From contig NW_003314287.1 in the NCBI RefSeq assembly GCF_000143415.4, positions 875,160-939,159 of the forward strand: a stretch of 64,000 nt of DNA, in the 5' to 3' direction. The stretch comes from Selaginella moellendorffii (taxonomy: Eukaryota > Streptophyta > Lycopodiopsida > Selaginellales > Selaginellaceae). A program made the position numbers and the translations under genes. The notes below the pieces were generated by a model that saw only the letters and a list, made by a program, of their open reading frames with translations, had not been told where the DNA came from and did no database searches. This document shows, piece by piece, positions 44,743 through 54,302 of this stretch. Numbering within the stretch: position 1 is the first letter of the stretch; every line of letters starts with the position of its first letter.

Positions 44743-46599
44743 TTATATAGTGACAGCACCGACTCTACTCTCCAGTTCGTCAGTATCTCCAACCTCTTCG
44801 TTCGGGCCGTCGTTCTCATCAATTTCTTCTGCTTCGTCTTCTTCATCACCCAGCTCGTTATCTTCCAAGGGAGCTAGCACTGAAGTTCCGACTCCGCTTG
44901 CAAGCACTGACCTGACAGAGGCCAATCCCTTCGCAGAGATATGGTTGGACTCCAGAATGAGTAGCTTAAAGCGCGGCTTGGTTGTCACGGCCTTGGCAGC
45001 AGCAATGGCACCATCACTTCCAACGTCATTTAGCGTGAAGTCCAGCTCCTCTAAGTCATCGTGGCCTTGTCTCAGAGCGTTCGAAACAAGAATCACACCT
45101 TTGTCTTTCAGTTCGTTCTCTGCTAGGCTCAGCTTCTTCAGTGCGGCCTTCTTCTCCAAGAAGCGCACGAGATGCGGTGCACAGCTCGTACTTATGTCGT
45201 TGTTTCCCAGGTCCAAAACGCTTAGCTTTGGAGCCGTGGTCTCTAGAGCCTCCAGCACTGCTTGCACCCCGGCATTTTGCAATCCCAAATCACTTAAGTA
45301 GAGCTCCTCGAGTAAAGGCTGCGTCCTAAAAGCTTTTCCGAGAGCAAAACCTCCCTCCTCCCCAAAGATGTTGTCTCTCAAGTCGAGTTTCTTCAAGCTC
45401 GAACAAGCCTGGAGAGCCTCCGCCAATGCTACTGCTCCCTTGGTACCCACTCTACTGGAGGAGAGCTTGAAGTCCTCCAAGGCAGTAGCCTGACGGACGA
45501 GGCTGGCAATCCTTTCGGCCCCGAGATCACCACTCATGTTGTTGTGGAAGTGAAGAGTCCGGAGCTTGCTGCCTGAAACAAGCTCCACGATTGCCTTTGC
45601 AGCATCCGATGAAATCCCGTTGTTCTCAAAGCGAAGGTCCTCGAGATGCTTCTGGGACTTCAGCAATGACCCAAACGCCCGGACACCTTTCTCCCCGAGA
45701 GCGTTGTTGGAGAGATAGAGAAACCTCAAGTCGCTGCCTTCCAGAGCCGCCGAGAAGATAGACATCACGTCCAAAGCCTCGGGCTCTGGTCTTCCAGCCA
45801 CGATATCCGAGAGATCAGCCCCGACCAGCCTCTCCTTACACCTCGAGAGCAGTCTTCCAGCAAACTCCGCAGCTTCCTTCGTGAATGCCCGATTGCTCAA
45901 ACGAACTTTCGTGAAGCCATGATCAGGATCAACCAGCAGCTGGAACACCTCCTCGGCTTTTTCTCGATCGAGCACGTCCCTGCTTCCACCGGAGATATCG
46001 AAGAGCTGGGGATCAACTTTAGTAGCTAGCGGGGGAGTGGAAGCAGAATCTCCAGTATCTTCCATCACCTCTTTCACGGCAGTCGTCACGGAAGAGGCAT
46101 CTTTTTCTTGCCCAGTACTATCGATGGCGGTTTGAGCTTCCTCGGCCTTTTCCTTCTCTTTCTCTGGAAGCTTACCCGTCTTGAGAACCTCGAGCATCAT
46201 CCGGCTCGCTTGCTTGGCGTAGATCCTCACGGCAGAGCTACCATTGTTCCTGCCGCTCCCAGAAACCCCGGATACTTCTTGATCCTCCCTCTCTCCCTCC
46301 TCGAAGGCGCGCTCCTCCACCAATGCCGCTACCCGGGCGGCCTCTTGCGGCTCCACCGGCTGATAGAATGTCGACAGAGACTTGAGATTCTCGGCCATGC
46401 GATTCACGACATGCGATCTTGTGCGCGCGCCCGGCGGCCATAGCCGTATCGAGACCTCGCTCGCCGCTCCTCCGGCTGCATTTTCTTGGAAATAAATCTC
46501 TGGCAAGAAGAATCGATCATCAAACTTACGCGATGGCTTGCTGCGCAGATCGCTGGAGGACGCTTCCTTGGATGCCGGCACAACCGCCGGAGAGACCAT
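44743..46599 (-). CDS. RANGAP: Ran GTPase-activating protein (RanGAP) with WPP domain
   Basis: Intronless, 618 aa from ATG at 46599. Residues about 50-150 form the plant WPP domain (SIRLWPPGARTRSHVVNRMAENL), which targets plant RanGAP to the nuclear envelope and division plane. Residues about 215-555 are leucine-rich repeats of the RanGAP type (LSNNALGEKGVRAFGSLL, LRFENNGISSDAAKAIVEL and further repeats). The tail is strongly acidic (DNELGDEEDEAEEIDEND). It stimulates GTP hydrolysis by Ran on the cytoplasmic side and so powers nuclear transport. All three expected parts are present and uninterrupted. Confidence 0.95.
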   Translation of the reverse strand: MVSPAVVPASKEASSSDLRSKPSRKFDDRFFLPEIYFQENAAGGAASEVSIRLWPPGARTRSHVVNRMAENLKSLSTFYQPVEPQEAARVAALVEERAFEEGEREDQEVSGVSGSGRNNGSSAVRIYAKQASRMMLEVLKTGKLPEKEKEKAEEAQTAIDSTGQEKDASSVTTAVKEVMEDTGDSASTPPLATKVDPQLFDISGGSRDVLDREKAEEVFQLLVDPDHGFTKVRLSNRAFTKEAAEFAGRLLSRCKERLVGADLSDIVAGRPEPEALDVMSIFSAALEGSDLRFLYLSNNALGEKGVRAFGSLLKSQKHLEDLRFENNGISSDAAKAIVELVSGSKLRTLHFHNNMSGDLGAERIASLVRQATALEDFKLSSSRVGTKGAVALAEALQACSSLKKLDLRDNIFGEEGGFALGKAFRTQPLLEELYLSDLGLQNAGVQAVLEALETTAPKLSVLDLGNNDISTSCAPHLVRFLEKKAALKKLSLAENELKDKGVILVSNALRQGHDDLEELDFTLNDVGSDGAIAAAKAVTTKPRFKLLILESNHISAKGLASVRSVLASGVGTSVLAPLEDNELGDEEDEAEEIDENDGPNEEVGDTDELESRVGAVTI

Positions 46600-46686
46600 C
46601 GCCAAGGCCCTAGAAGGAGAAAGCGCTCCCGCCGATAGAAATCTTAGGGCTCTTGGTGCAATTTTAGGGTTCTTGGGTCAAAATTT

Positions 46687-47121
46687 TTATACAAACAAAC
46701 TATCAAACTCGTCCAAGCTGGGAGCTTCTTTCTTGTAATCATAGATGACAACCGCTCTTCCCACCGGAGCTCTACCTAGAACTGGCTGAAATCCAGCGTC
46801 TGGTAAATCCCCCATAGCCCATTGGCACTGAATTCTCACCGCCCGCCATATCTTGCCCCGATCACTCGTGTTGCGGAGATGGAATACCTCGTCTGGCGCT
46901 TCCGGGCACCGGACGCATCCTGGAGCAGCAGCAACCATCGCATTGACGATCGCAATCTTGGTTTGCCCTTGCTGCGGGTTTCGTGCTTGTAATCCAGCGT
47001 CGTCCCAGAGAACCACAAGGATCAAATCGTCGCGAAGAGCACGCCCCATTGCAACAAGGACGTGATCCCTGAGCTCTCCACGAATTCCATACCTCTCCAG
47101 CTCATCGCGCAAAGCAAGCAT
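46687..47121 (-). CDS. Unknown 144-aa protein
   Basis: Intact intronless ORF starting MLALRDELERYGIRGELRDHV. It has no signal peptide or membrane segment, one CVRC pair, and ends IYDYKKEAPSLDEFDSLFV. I do not recognise the family. It is likely a real gene because its start is only 50 bp from the divergent PPR start. The two starts share a perfect 12-bp inverted repeat of AGAACCCTAAAA, and codon use resembles its neighbours. Confidence 0.55.
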   Translation of the reverse strand: MLALRDELERYGIRGELRDHVLVAMGRALRDDLILVVLWDDAGLQARNPQQGQTKIAIVNAMVAAAPGCVRCPEAPDEVFHLRNTSDRGKIWRAVRIQCQWAMGDLPDAGFQPVLGRAPVGRAVVIYDYKKEAPSLDEFDSLFV

Positions 47122-47134
47122 AAACCCTGAGCGA

Positions 47135-47165
47135 AGAACCCTAAAAATCCAAATTTTAGGGTTCT
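47135..47165. promoter_or_regulatory. Inverted telo-box pair in a bidirectional promoter
   Basis: AGAACCCTAAAA and TTTTAGGGTTCT are perfect inverted copies separated by seven bases. They face the two divergent start codons at 47121 and 47172. Telo boxes (AAACCCTA) are known plant promoter elements of translation and organelle-related genes. Confidence 0.7.
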
Positions 47166-47171
47166 TGAGGC

Positions 47172-49175
47172 ATGGCGACGCTGGAGGATTCGCTCGCCGC
47201 GCAGATCCGCTCCTGCCGCCGCGGAGCTGGCTTAAACCAAGGCAAGTTGCTGCATTCTCGGATTTCCACCACAGGCCTTGATCGCCAGACTTACATTGGC
47301 AATCTTCTCGTCCAGATGTACGGGCGGCTGGGCAGCACCCGCGACGCGAGGACGGCGTTCGATGCGATCTACCGGCGCAACGTTTTCTCCTGGAATCTCT
47401 TGATCGGCGCCTACTGCAGCAATGGCCGCCATGGCGAGGCGCTCGATCTCTTCCAGGCGATGATCCGCGAGGCGGCAGTGGATCCCAATCACATCACCTA
47501 CATCGGGGTCGTGAGCGCGTGCTCCTGGCTGGGTGATCTTGCGCGGGGTCGGGAGATCCACGCGAGGATCGTCGCGGATGGGCTCGGCGATTCTCATGTG
47601 TTCTTGGAAAATTCTCTCATCACCATGTATGGGAGGTGTGGGAGCTTGGAGGAGGCCAGGGGGATTTTCCAGAGGATGGCGAAGAAGGATACCGGGTCTT
47701 GGAATGCCCTCATGGCCGCTTGCGTGGAGAATGGGAGAGAGGCCGAGGCTGTGGAGCTTTACAGGGAGATGGACGTAGCAGCGGATGGAATCACTCTCAC
47801 CACTGTTCTTGGCGCTTGCTCCAGATCGATCACCGATGGACGAGACATCCACAGGGACATCTGGGCGACGACGTTTCGATCGGATACGTCGGTGACTACC
47901 GCGCTGGTGACGATGTATGGGAGGAATGGAAGCTTGGCCGAGGCAAGGGAGGTGTTTGAGAGGATCCGGGACAAGAATGTGGTGGCCTGGACGTCCATGA
48001 TCGTGGCTTGCGTCCACAATGGAGCGTATGTGGAGGCGCTCACGCTCAAGAGACGGATGGACCTGGAAGGGGTGAAAGCAAACTCCGTCACCTTTGCGTC
48101 CGCGCTTGATGCTTGCTCCGGGGCTGGCTCGCTGGCCGATGGAAGGCTTCTCGAAAGTAGTTTAAGCGCTCAAGGACTCGAACGTGATCTCGTGCTCGGG
48201 ACCGCTCTCATCGACATGTATGGGAAGTGCGGGAAGCCGGACGATGCAGCGGCGGTGTTCGCGAAGCTCAAGTTCAAGAGTTTGATCGCGTGGAACGCGA
48301 TGATCGGTGCGTGGTCTCACAACGTCCGCGGGAGAGAGGCGATGCAGTTGTTCTGTAGAATGGACCAGGAAGGGATTGAAAAGGATAGGATCACTTATCT
48401 CAACATCCTCGAAGCTCTTGGTCACGGATCGTTTCTACGCGAAGCAAAGGTCATCCACGCTCGGATAGTTGCCTCGGGTCTAGACTCCGAGGTAGCCATC
48501 GGCAACGCGATCGTCAACATGTATGGCAAGGCCGGCAGCCTCGCCGCTGCGAAGCTCGCGTTTGATGGACTCAAGCTCCGCGACGTGGTTTCATGGACAA
48601 GTATCATCGCAGCTTACTCGCGACAGGGGAGGCACAGAGAAGTTCCAGCGCTGTCCTGGGAAATGCATCTAGAAGGAGTGAAAGCAAACGGGATTACGTT
48701 CGTGCACATCCTGCACGCCTTCAGCCATTCGGGACTCGTCAGAGAAGGCTGCCTTTGCTTTGCCTCGATGATGGTGGATCACGGACTTCATGCGACTCGT
48801 GAGCTCTGCGGCTGCATGGTCGATCTGCTGGGGAAAGCGGGATGGATTCTGGAGGCCCAGGACATGATCAACGCTATGCCTTTCCAGCCTGACGCTGTTT
48901 CCTGGACGAGCTTGCTCAACGCTTGTGTCATCCACTCGGAAGTTCCGGATCGAGCTCGACACGCCGCAGCCGGTGCATACAAGCTGGAAGACAAGGACTT
49001 TGGTGCTCCTTATATCGCGCTTTCCAATCTCTACTTCACTCAGTCTTCATCTCAAGGTACTTCTCTATCGTGTTCTTTTCTCTCTTTAACTTCTTCTTGC
49101 AGGATCATCGTGAAATTCGCGCTATCCAGTCTCTACTTCACTCAGCCATGGATTCTCCACTTAGACCTCAGGTAA
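47172..49175 (+). CDS. PLS-class pentatricopeptide repeat protein
   Basis: One long exon of 667 codons. Repeats of 31-36 residues run from about residue 30 to 590, with hallmarks such as LLVQMYGRLGS, NVFSWNLLIGAYCSNGRHGEALDLFQAM and LIDMYGKCG. An E-like end (DAVSWTSLLNACVIH...APYIALSNLYF) is reached, but the usual following motif is cut off. The last 35 codons read into unrelated sequence, probably intron or captured DNA. PPR proteins bind organelle RNA; E-type members take part in C-to-U editing. Downstream lies a duplicated fragment of the RibF-type gene. A truncated C-terminus makes full function uncertain. Confidence 0.88.
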   Translation: MATLEDSLAAQIRSCRRGAGLNQGKLLHSRISTTGLDRQTYIGNLLVQMYGRLGSTRDARTAFDAIYRRNVFSWNLLIGAYCSNGRHGEALDLFQAMIREAAVDPNHITYIGVVSACSWLGDLARGREIHARIVADGLGDSHVFLENSLITMYGRCGSLEEARGIFQRMAKKDTGSWNALMAACVENGREAEAVELYREMDVAADGITLTTVLGACSRSITDGRDIHRDIWATTFRSDTSVTTALVTMYGRNGSLAEAREVFERIRDKNVVAWTSMIVACVHNGAYVEALTLKRRMDLEGVKANSVTFASALDACSGAGSLADGRLLESSLSAQGLERDLVLGTALIDMYGKCGKPDDAAAVFAKLKFKSLIAWNAMIGAWSHNVRGREAMQLFCRMDQEGIEKDRITYLNILEALGHGSFLREAKVIHARIVASGLDSEVAIGNAIVNMYGKAGSLAAAKLAFDGLKLRDVVSWTSIIAAYSRQGRHREVPALSWEMHLEGVKANGITFVHILHAFSHSGLVREGCLCFASMMVDHGLHATRELCGCMVDLLGKAGWILEAQDMINAMPFQPDAVSWTSLLNACVIHSEVPDRARHAAAGAYKLEDKDFGAPYIALSNLYFTQSSSQGTSLSCSFLSLTSSCRIIVKFALSSLYFTQPWILHLDLR

Positions 49176-49322
49176 GAGTGATCCTGGGTCTCTCTCTCCT
49201 CAGTGGTCACGCTTGGGAAGTTCGATGCTCTACACATTGGCGAAAGCTTCACGAATGGGGCCTCCGGTTCTTCTCTCTTTCACGGGAATGGGAGAAATCC
49301 TTGGCTGGGACAAGAGGTAACG
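49144..49322 (+). pseudogene. Duplicated fragment of the RibF-type FAD synthetase gene
   Basis: The stretch from CCATGGATTCTCCAC to GGGACAAGAGGTAAC repeats 50980-51255 of the FAD synthetase gene downstream, including the splice donor. The copy lacks part of the intron and about 20 bp coding HRSLAEQ. It sits directly after the end of the PPR reading frame. Exon sharing with the PPR transcript is possible but not shown. Confidence 0.8.
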
Positions 49323-50831
49323 CGTTTAAATTTTTCTAGTTCTTACACAAGCGGGGCCATGACCAAGAGAAAGAAAGCGTTTCATGAAAAAGAGAATTTC
49401 ATGACCAGGAGATGGAAAAGAAAAGAAAAAACGTACCAGAGGAGTATAAATACAATGATGTGGTTCTCACGACTTCTCAATTTAAGCACCAAATCTCTTT
49501 TAACCAGTAAAGATGATTTCTTTGTCCTGTGGAAAGGTATATAACGAATCTTTGCAATCTTTTGAGAGAGTCGTGGCCTGGGTGAACCCCGATTTGCTCC
49601 AAAAAAAACAAATGAAAAACTTAGTGCTACTTGGTTTTAATTTTTGTGGGAGTACCTCCGTAAGGAGGCGTTCCAAAAATTTTGATATGCCGATATTATG
49701 TGGCCAGCACACGGTATTCTTTAGTAAAAGGCGAAAGAATAGTTCGCTCTGCGCTGACCACACGGCCTGTGTGATTCAATCCACTTCTTCGATCGCTTTA
49801 TATACTCATCCATAGGCTTGAAGCTAAGCTCCGGCATGTGGGATAACTCCACAAGCCCTAGGTCATCGTACACCCTAGAAGCATATTCTCCGAATGGTTT
49901 TTTCAAACATAATAGTGTTTTTAGTTTGTTTTTTTATAAAGAGGTGCATCTGTAATTCGCATCCACTTGAGAACATCTTTCGGATGAAGATTTTCAACGG
50001 TTCACAATAATGGAGATCAAAATAGTCAGATTCTTTGGCCTGGAGAAGAGCCTCCACTGAACTGGGGACCCAGCCAGTCTTCCACAGGATGCTTTCTTTC
50101 GTCACACTGGCCTCTTGGTCCTCGAGATCTAGGAAATAATTTCTTTTTCCTGCAAAAGGAAACAAGAAGAGTTGAATGCTGTACCACAGAAAACGACGAG
50201 CTTACGCTGAGCTGAATGCGGCCTCCCGTTAAACACCATCCTGTTTCACTCTCTCCCCGCTTACCTGCCGATGACGTGGCATCAGGCCCTCTTTTTGTTT
50301 TATCTCCAGCGCACTCCCTCTCCCGTCTGTCGCCGCTGCGCACTCCCGCCCGCACTCCCACCCGCCCCCGCACGTCCGCCCGCGCCCAGCGTGCGCCCTA
50401 ATTACTTCCACGTGGCCACAGCCCCAACTCTTGGCCAAATTTTAATCAGCGCGCCCTGTTCCACCATAATTGACCTAAAAACGTTTTTGTTTCTTTTATG
50501 ATCGTTTATGTTTCCGGCAGGCTGGTCTTGTGCTTCGCTGCTACTGAGAAAGGAAACTGTGATCAGGAAGGAATAACGAAAGACAAAACTATCTTCCTTA
50601 AAACTCTTAACACCTCATTTTTACAATGTTTACTAAGCTCTGGCACCCCGGATTGTGTGCTGTTCATAGGGATAAATTAAAGCTCGAAGGATTGGTTCCG
50701 TGTAAAATCTTCCACTTAGATTTTGGCATGTGGAAAGCAATAAAACTTAGATCTTGTAATAAATCCCTTTATCCCCCTAATATCCACATAGAAATTAGGG
50801 TTTAGGGCCACCGTCCTCTTCTTTTAGGGCA
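49323..50831. other. Spacer with unassigned minus-strand frames
   Basis: Two overlapping minus-strand frames (50165-49875 and 49906-49721) read like parts of one protein (KRNYFLDLEDQEASVTKESILWKTGW, then ASRVYDDLGLVELSHMPELSF), joined by a frameshift or small intron. I recognise no family, so this is perhaps a broken gene. 50200-50400 is CCCGCC-rich and promoter-like. Confidence 0.35.
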
Positions 50832-52142
50832 ATGCAGTCCACTGCAAGGTGGAACGCGCCAAGCAGCCACCATATCCTCCTCACTGGAATTCTCGCCACA
50901 GGCACCGCCGCCATCTCCAGCAAGCGCCTAAAGCTTCGCGTTGTCACCTCCCAAGCGCCAGCTTCTCCTTCCTCGCAAGCCATGGATTCTCCACATAGAC
51001 CTCAAGCCATGGATTCTCCACAGAGACGTCAGGTAAGAGCTCTCTCACTGATCCTCTCTCTCTTTTGTTTCTTATTGCCATTGGATCTTAACAGGAGTCT
51101 GGCAAATTGGCAGGCTCAGTGGTCGCGCTTGGGAAGTTCGATGCCTTACACATTGGCCACCGATCTCTGGCCGAGCAAGCTTCACGAATGGGGCCTCCGG
51201 TTGTTCTCTCTTTCACGGGAATGGGAGAAATCCTTGGCTGGGACAAGAGGTAACTTGTTGCTGGAAATTCTTGTTGGTCCATATCAAGCTTTGAGTTTTT
51301 CTCTTCTCGCGCAGATTGCCAGTCGTTGCTCCTTGTGATCGAGCGCGAGTCATGCTCTTGTGGAGCGCTCAATGCTCGGGTCTAACTCCGGATGAATTCT
51401 CGCTCGAGTTTGGCAAAGTTCGTCATCTGAGTCCACAACAGTTTGTGGAGAAGCTGGCAGTGGAGCTCCGAGTGAAAGGCGTCGTCGCTGGTAAATAGCA
51501 CTTGTCAGTTCTTCCATCTCCGGAAAAATGAGATTCTTACCTGGTGCGTGCAAATTCACGACGTTGTTCGCAGGCGAGAACTACCGCTTTGGATACAAGG
51601 CAGCAGGGGACTCATCAGAGCTCAAGAAACTTTGCAAGGAATGGGGGCTGGACGTCTTTGTGGTGGAAGCTGTGATGGACAAGTTCGACCAAGCGCCATC
51701 GTCAGTGCAAGGCGATGCCAGAGACCGGGGTCAGGTGTCGTCGACCAGGGTAAGAAAAGCTCTAGCTGATGGTAACATGAAGAGAGTCACAAACTTGCTC
51801 GGGAGGAACCACCGGTTGTTCATGACACTTGACAATGCAACGAGGATACAGATCGAGAGCGAAGAACAAGACCATGAAGAACAAAGAGAGAAACGAGTGC
51901 TCTACAAGGTACCTCTCTCAGACTCATGCAACCAGTATCCAGCACAGGGATCGTATCGGTGCAAGGTAGCGTTTCAGGGGCTGGGACAGCAACAACAGAC
52001 TTGGAATGGAAATGGTGGTGCGCTTGAGCGCTCCTGGGAATGCGATGTCGAGATAACAGAGGACGAAGCTAGAATCTGGGACTTGGAAACGCCAGAGAGC
52101 CTGGAACGGCGACAGGGATTTGTGAGTATAGAATTCCGGTAG
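50832..52142 (+). CDS. RIBF: Chloroplast FAD synthetase (RibF type)
   Basis: Four exons (50832-51032, 51095-51249, 51315-51490, 51574-52142) give 366 aa. After a Ser/Ala-rich transit peptide (about 1-65) the nucleotidyltransferase core shows [20 protein letters not shown] with the HIGH-type ATP site, [14 protein letters not shown], and [13 protein letters not shown] with the later [11 protein letters not shown] motif (ISSTRIR type). This is the FMN adenylyltransferase module that makes FAD. The riboflavin-kinase module is absent or remodelled, as in plant plastid RibF1/RibF2. Two telo-box-like TTTAGGG copies precede the ATG. A partial copy lies upstream at 49144. Confidence 0.9.
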
Positions 52143-52396
52143 TAAAGTGACACTCTTACAAACTCTGGCGGTCCAGCGTGGCGGTGGGTTGTCCAGAGTG
52201 GCACTTCTAGTGGCACAGAGGCTCCACCATATCCATGCAAACGTTGGCTAGCCCCCAAAATCTGAGCTCCTATTGGCCTCTCCATCTCCTTATCTTTTCC
52301 TGTGAACTCCGCCAAGTTAGTAGCAGTAGCAGCAAGGTTGCGGGCTTACCATTCTCAAGGTTTGGAGCTCAGGAGCTCCCCCTTTCTCCTCAAGAG

Positions 52397-53137
52397 ATGT
52401 CGACCAGTATCTCCTCCAGCCAGTGTCATTCAATGCTGGATCCCAGGCAGAGGTACGCAGTCGACTTCTATGGTGGCTCCTCCAGATTTGCTCGCAGTAG
52501 CCACAGCAGCCGGGTGTGTAGCTATAACCGGCCTTGTTATTCCTCCATAGCTTCATCCTCCACCCGGCTTGCAGCCGCTTCGTCGTTGCGAGCAACAGCG
52601 GTCGACCAGGAAGAGCTCTCGCTGGATTCGTCGGGTGTCTCGTACCAAGTGCTGAAACAAAGATTGGAAGCCGGTGAGTGGGAAGCAGCAGACGAGGAAA
52701 CTCGACGACTTCTCTACGTTTTAGCCGGTGAAGCTGCCGCCAAGCGGAAGTGGGTCTACTTTTCCGAAGCAAAGTTCATCCCGGCCAGGGACCTTCAAAC
52801 GCTCGACAGTCTCTGGAGGCAGTACAGCGGCAACAAGTTTGGATACAGCGTCCAGCGGCGGATCTGGAAGAGCGTCGCGTCGAACTGGAGCTTGTTCTTC
52901 CGGAAAGTCGGGTGGACGAGGCCACTGGACGAGAAGAACGACGCTTACAGGAAGTTCCCTGTCGAGTTCATGTGGGACGTTGCAAAGCCGACTCCGGATG
53001 GTCACTTGCCCCTGACGAACTGCTTGCGGGGAACGCAGCTACTTCAGGCGATTCTCTTGCATCCTGCATTTGATGAAATCGAGAAGCAGGAAGGAATGAC
53101 CAGCAATCTCACCGGTTCTTCTTCCACTCTCTTGTGA
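52397..53137 (+). CDS. GUN4: GUN4, tetrapyrrole-binding regulator of Mg-chelatase
   Basis: Single exon. From the preferred ATG at 52397 it codes 246 aa; an in-frame ATG at 52235 would add 54. A Ser/Arg-rich plastid transit peptide is followed by the GUN4 core: YQVLKQRLEAGEWEAADEETRRLL, WVYFSEAKFIPARDLQTLDSLWRQYSGNKFGYSVQRRIW and YRKFPVEFMWDV. Known family role: it binds protoporphyrin IX and Mg-protoporphyrin, stimulates Mg-chelatase and acts in plastid-to-nucleus signalling. It lies 1.2 kb from the CHLD gene of the same enzyme, which has opposite orientation. Confidence 0.95.
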   Translation: MSTSISSSQCHSMLDPRQRYAVDFYGGSSRFARSSHSSRVCSYNRPCYSSIASSSTRLAAASSLRATAVDQEELSLDSSGVSYQVLKQRLEAGEWEAADEETRRLLYVLAGEAAAKRKWVYFSEAKFIPARDLQTLDSLWRQYSGNKFGYSVQRRIWKSVASNWSLFFRKVGWTRPLDEKNDAYRKFPVEFMWDVAKPTPDGHLPLTNCLRGTQLLQAILLHPAFDEIEKQEGMTSNLTGSSSTLL

Positions 53138-53300
53138 CCATTATCCTCTTCCGGCGAGCGTATGGCTGTCACGTAATCGCCATTGATTATTTATGCTGAT
53201 AGAGTTTTACTTCCATCTTTGCACCGAAGCGAGCGAGCAAAAGACGAATAAAGACGTGACATAAACTTACAAATGTTCTTAAACCAAAGCGTTGTTCTTA

Positions 53301-54092
53301 TCAAGGGTCGCTTCGTGAAGGCTTCAAGGACTTGGTAAACACCTGCGTAGAAGATAAGAACATTGACAAAGTCCAGATATGGAAAATGGAAGTTTACCAT
53401 CCCTGGGCTCGGCTCCCAGTCATTTGTAGCTGGATTGCTTTTGTAGCAGGGTCTGGAGCGATTCACTACCACCCTATGAGCATCAAGAACTTCAGGAGAA
53501 GTGCCACCATTTTTCTCGATAGCAATGAAACCATTGCCAGTCTAGAGAGGAAAGAATCAGATGACAAACTCTTGGAAAACACTCGGAAAACTTGGAACGT
53601 ACGGTGTAGTGTTGAGAATCGCAGCCAACAGAGTTGAGCCCCTTGTAGTACTCGTTCTCTGCATAATCGTCGCTGCTCAGAACACCCATGCCATTCGGAA
53701 GACGCTGCACAAAACCACGAACAGCATCAAGACAAAGAGAAAAAATCCACGGCCTCCGGAAGATTGCATTAGCTACTCCTAAGAAATGCGAATCAAAGCT
53801 AGCAAACAAACAATCGCGCACAAACATTTTCAAAAACCCCAACCGGAAGGAATCGATCGAAATATCGCACCTCGGATGCGGCCAGTAGCTGCCGCAAGCG
53901 CTGCTCCTCGGGACTGATCACCGGCCCTCCATCGCAGCTCCAAGGCTGATCCGATCCTCCCTCGCTCCGCGCAGGCTTTGGCGCTCGCCTCGGCGCCGAT
54001 GAATCGAAATGCTCGCGGACTAGCGCCGCCAGGCGCGATTGCTCCTCGGGCGACAAGAGATCATCACTCCGGCTGGGCTTGCCAGACTCCAT
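53301..54092 (-). CDS. Unknown 169-aa protein
   Basis: Four exons (54092-53871, 53704-53603, 53541-53398, 53342-53301) join in frame. The N-terminal half has two similar SPEEQxRL(A/R)xL units (LLSPEEQSRLAALV and VISPEEQRLRQLLA). The second half reads GMGVLSSDDYAENEYYKGLN and ends GMVFTKSLKPSRSDP. No membrane segment or signal is seen. I do not recognise the family. Conserved-looking short exons and clean splice sites favour a real gene. Confidence 0.6.
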
Positions 54093-54302
54093 CACTCGGC
54101 CCTTTCCAACCCTTTTAGAATAACTATTTTCCATTCTTTTAGTACTACCTAGAAGGCTGGTTTTCCAATTGGACTACAGTACCTCTGTAAGAACAGACTA
54201 TTACATTACTATTACATTGGCAAGAACAAATCTTACATTGGCTCAGCAGCTTTTTAGACAAGCTCTCAAAATCTGAGCGGCGCTCACAGTGACCCTCGAC
54301 TC

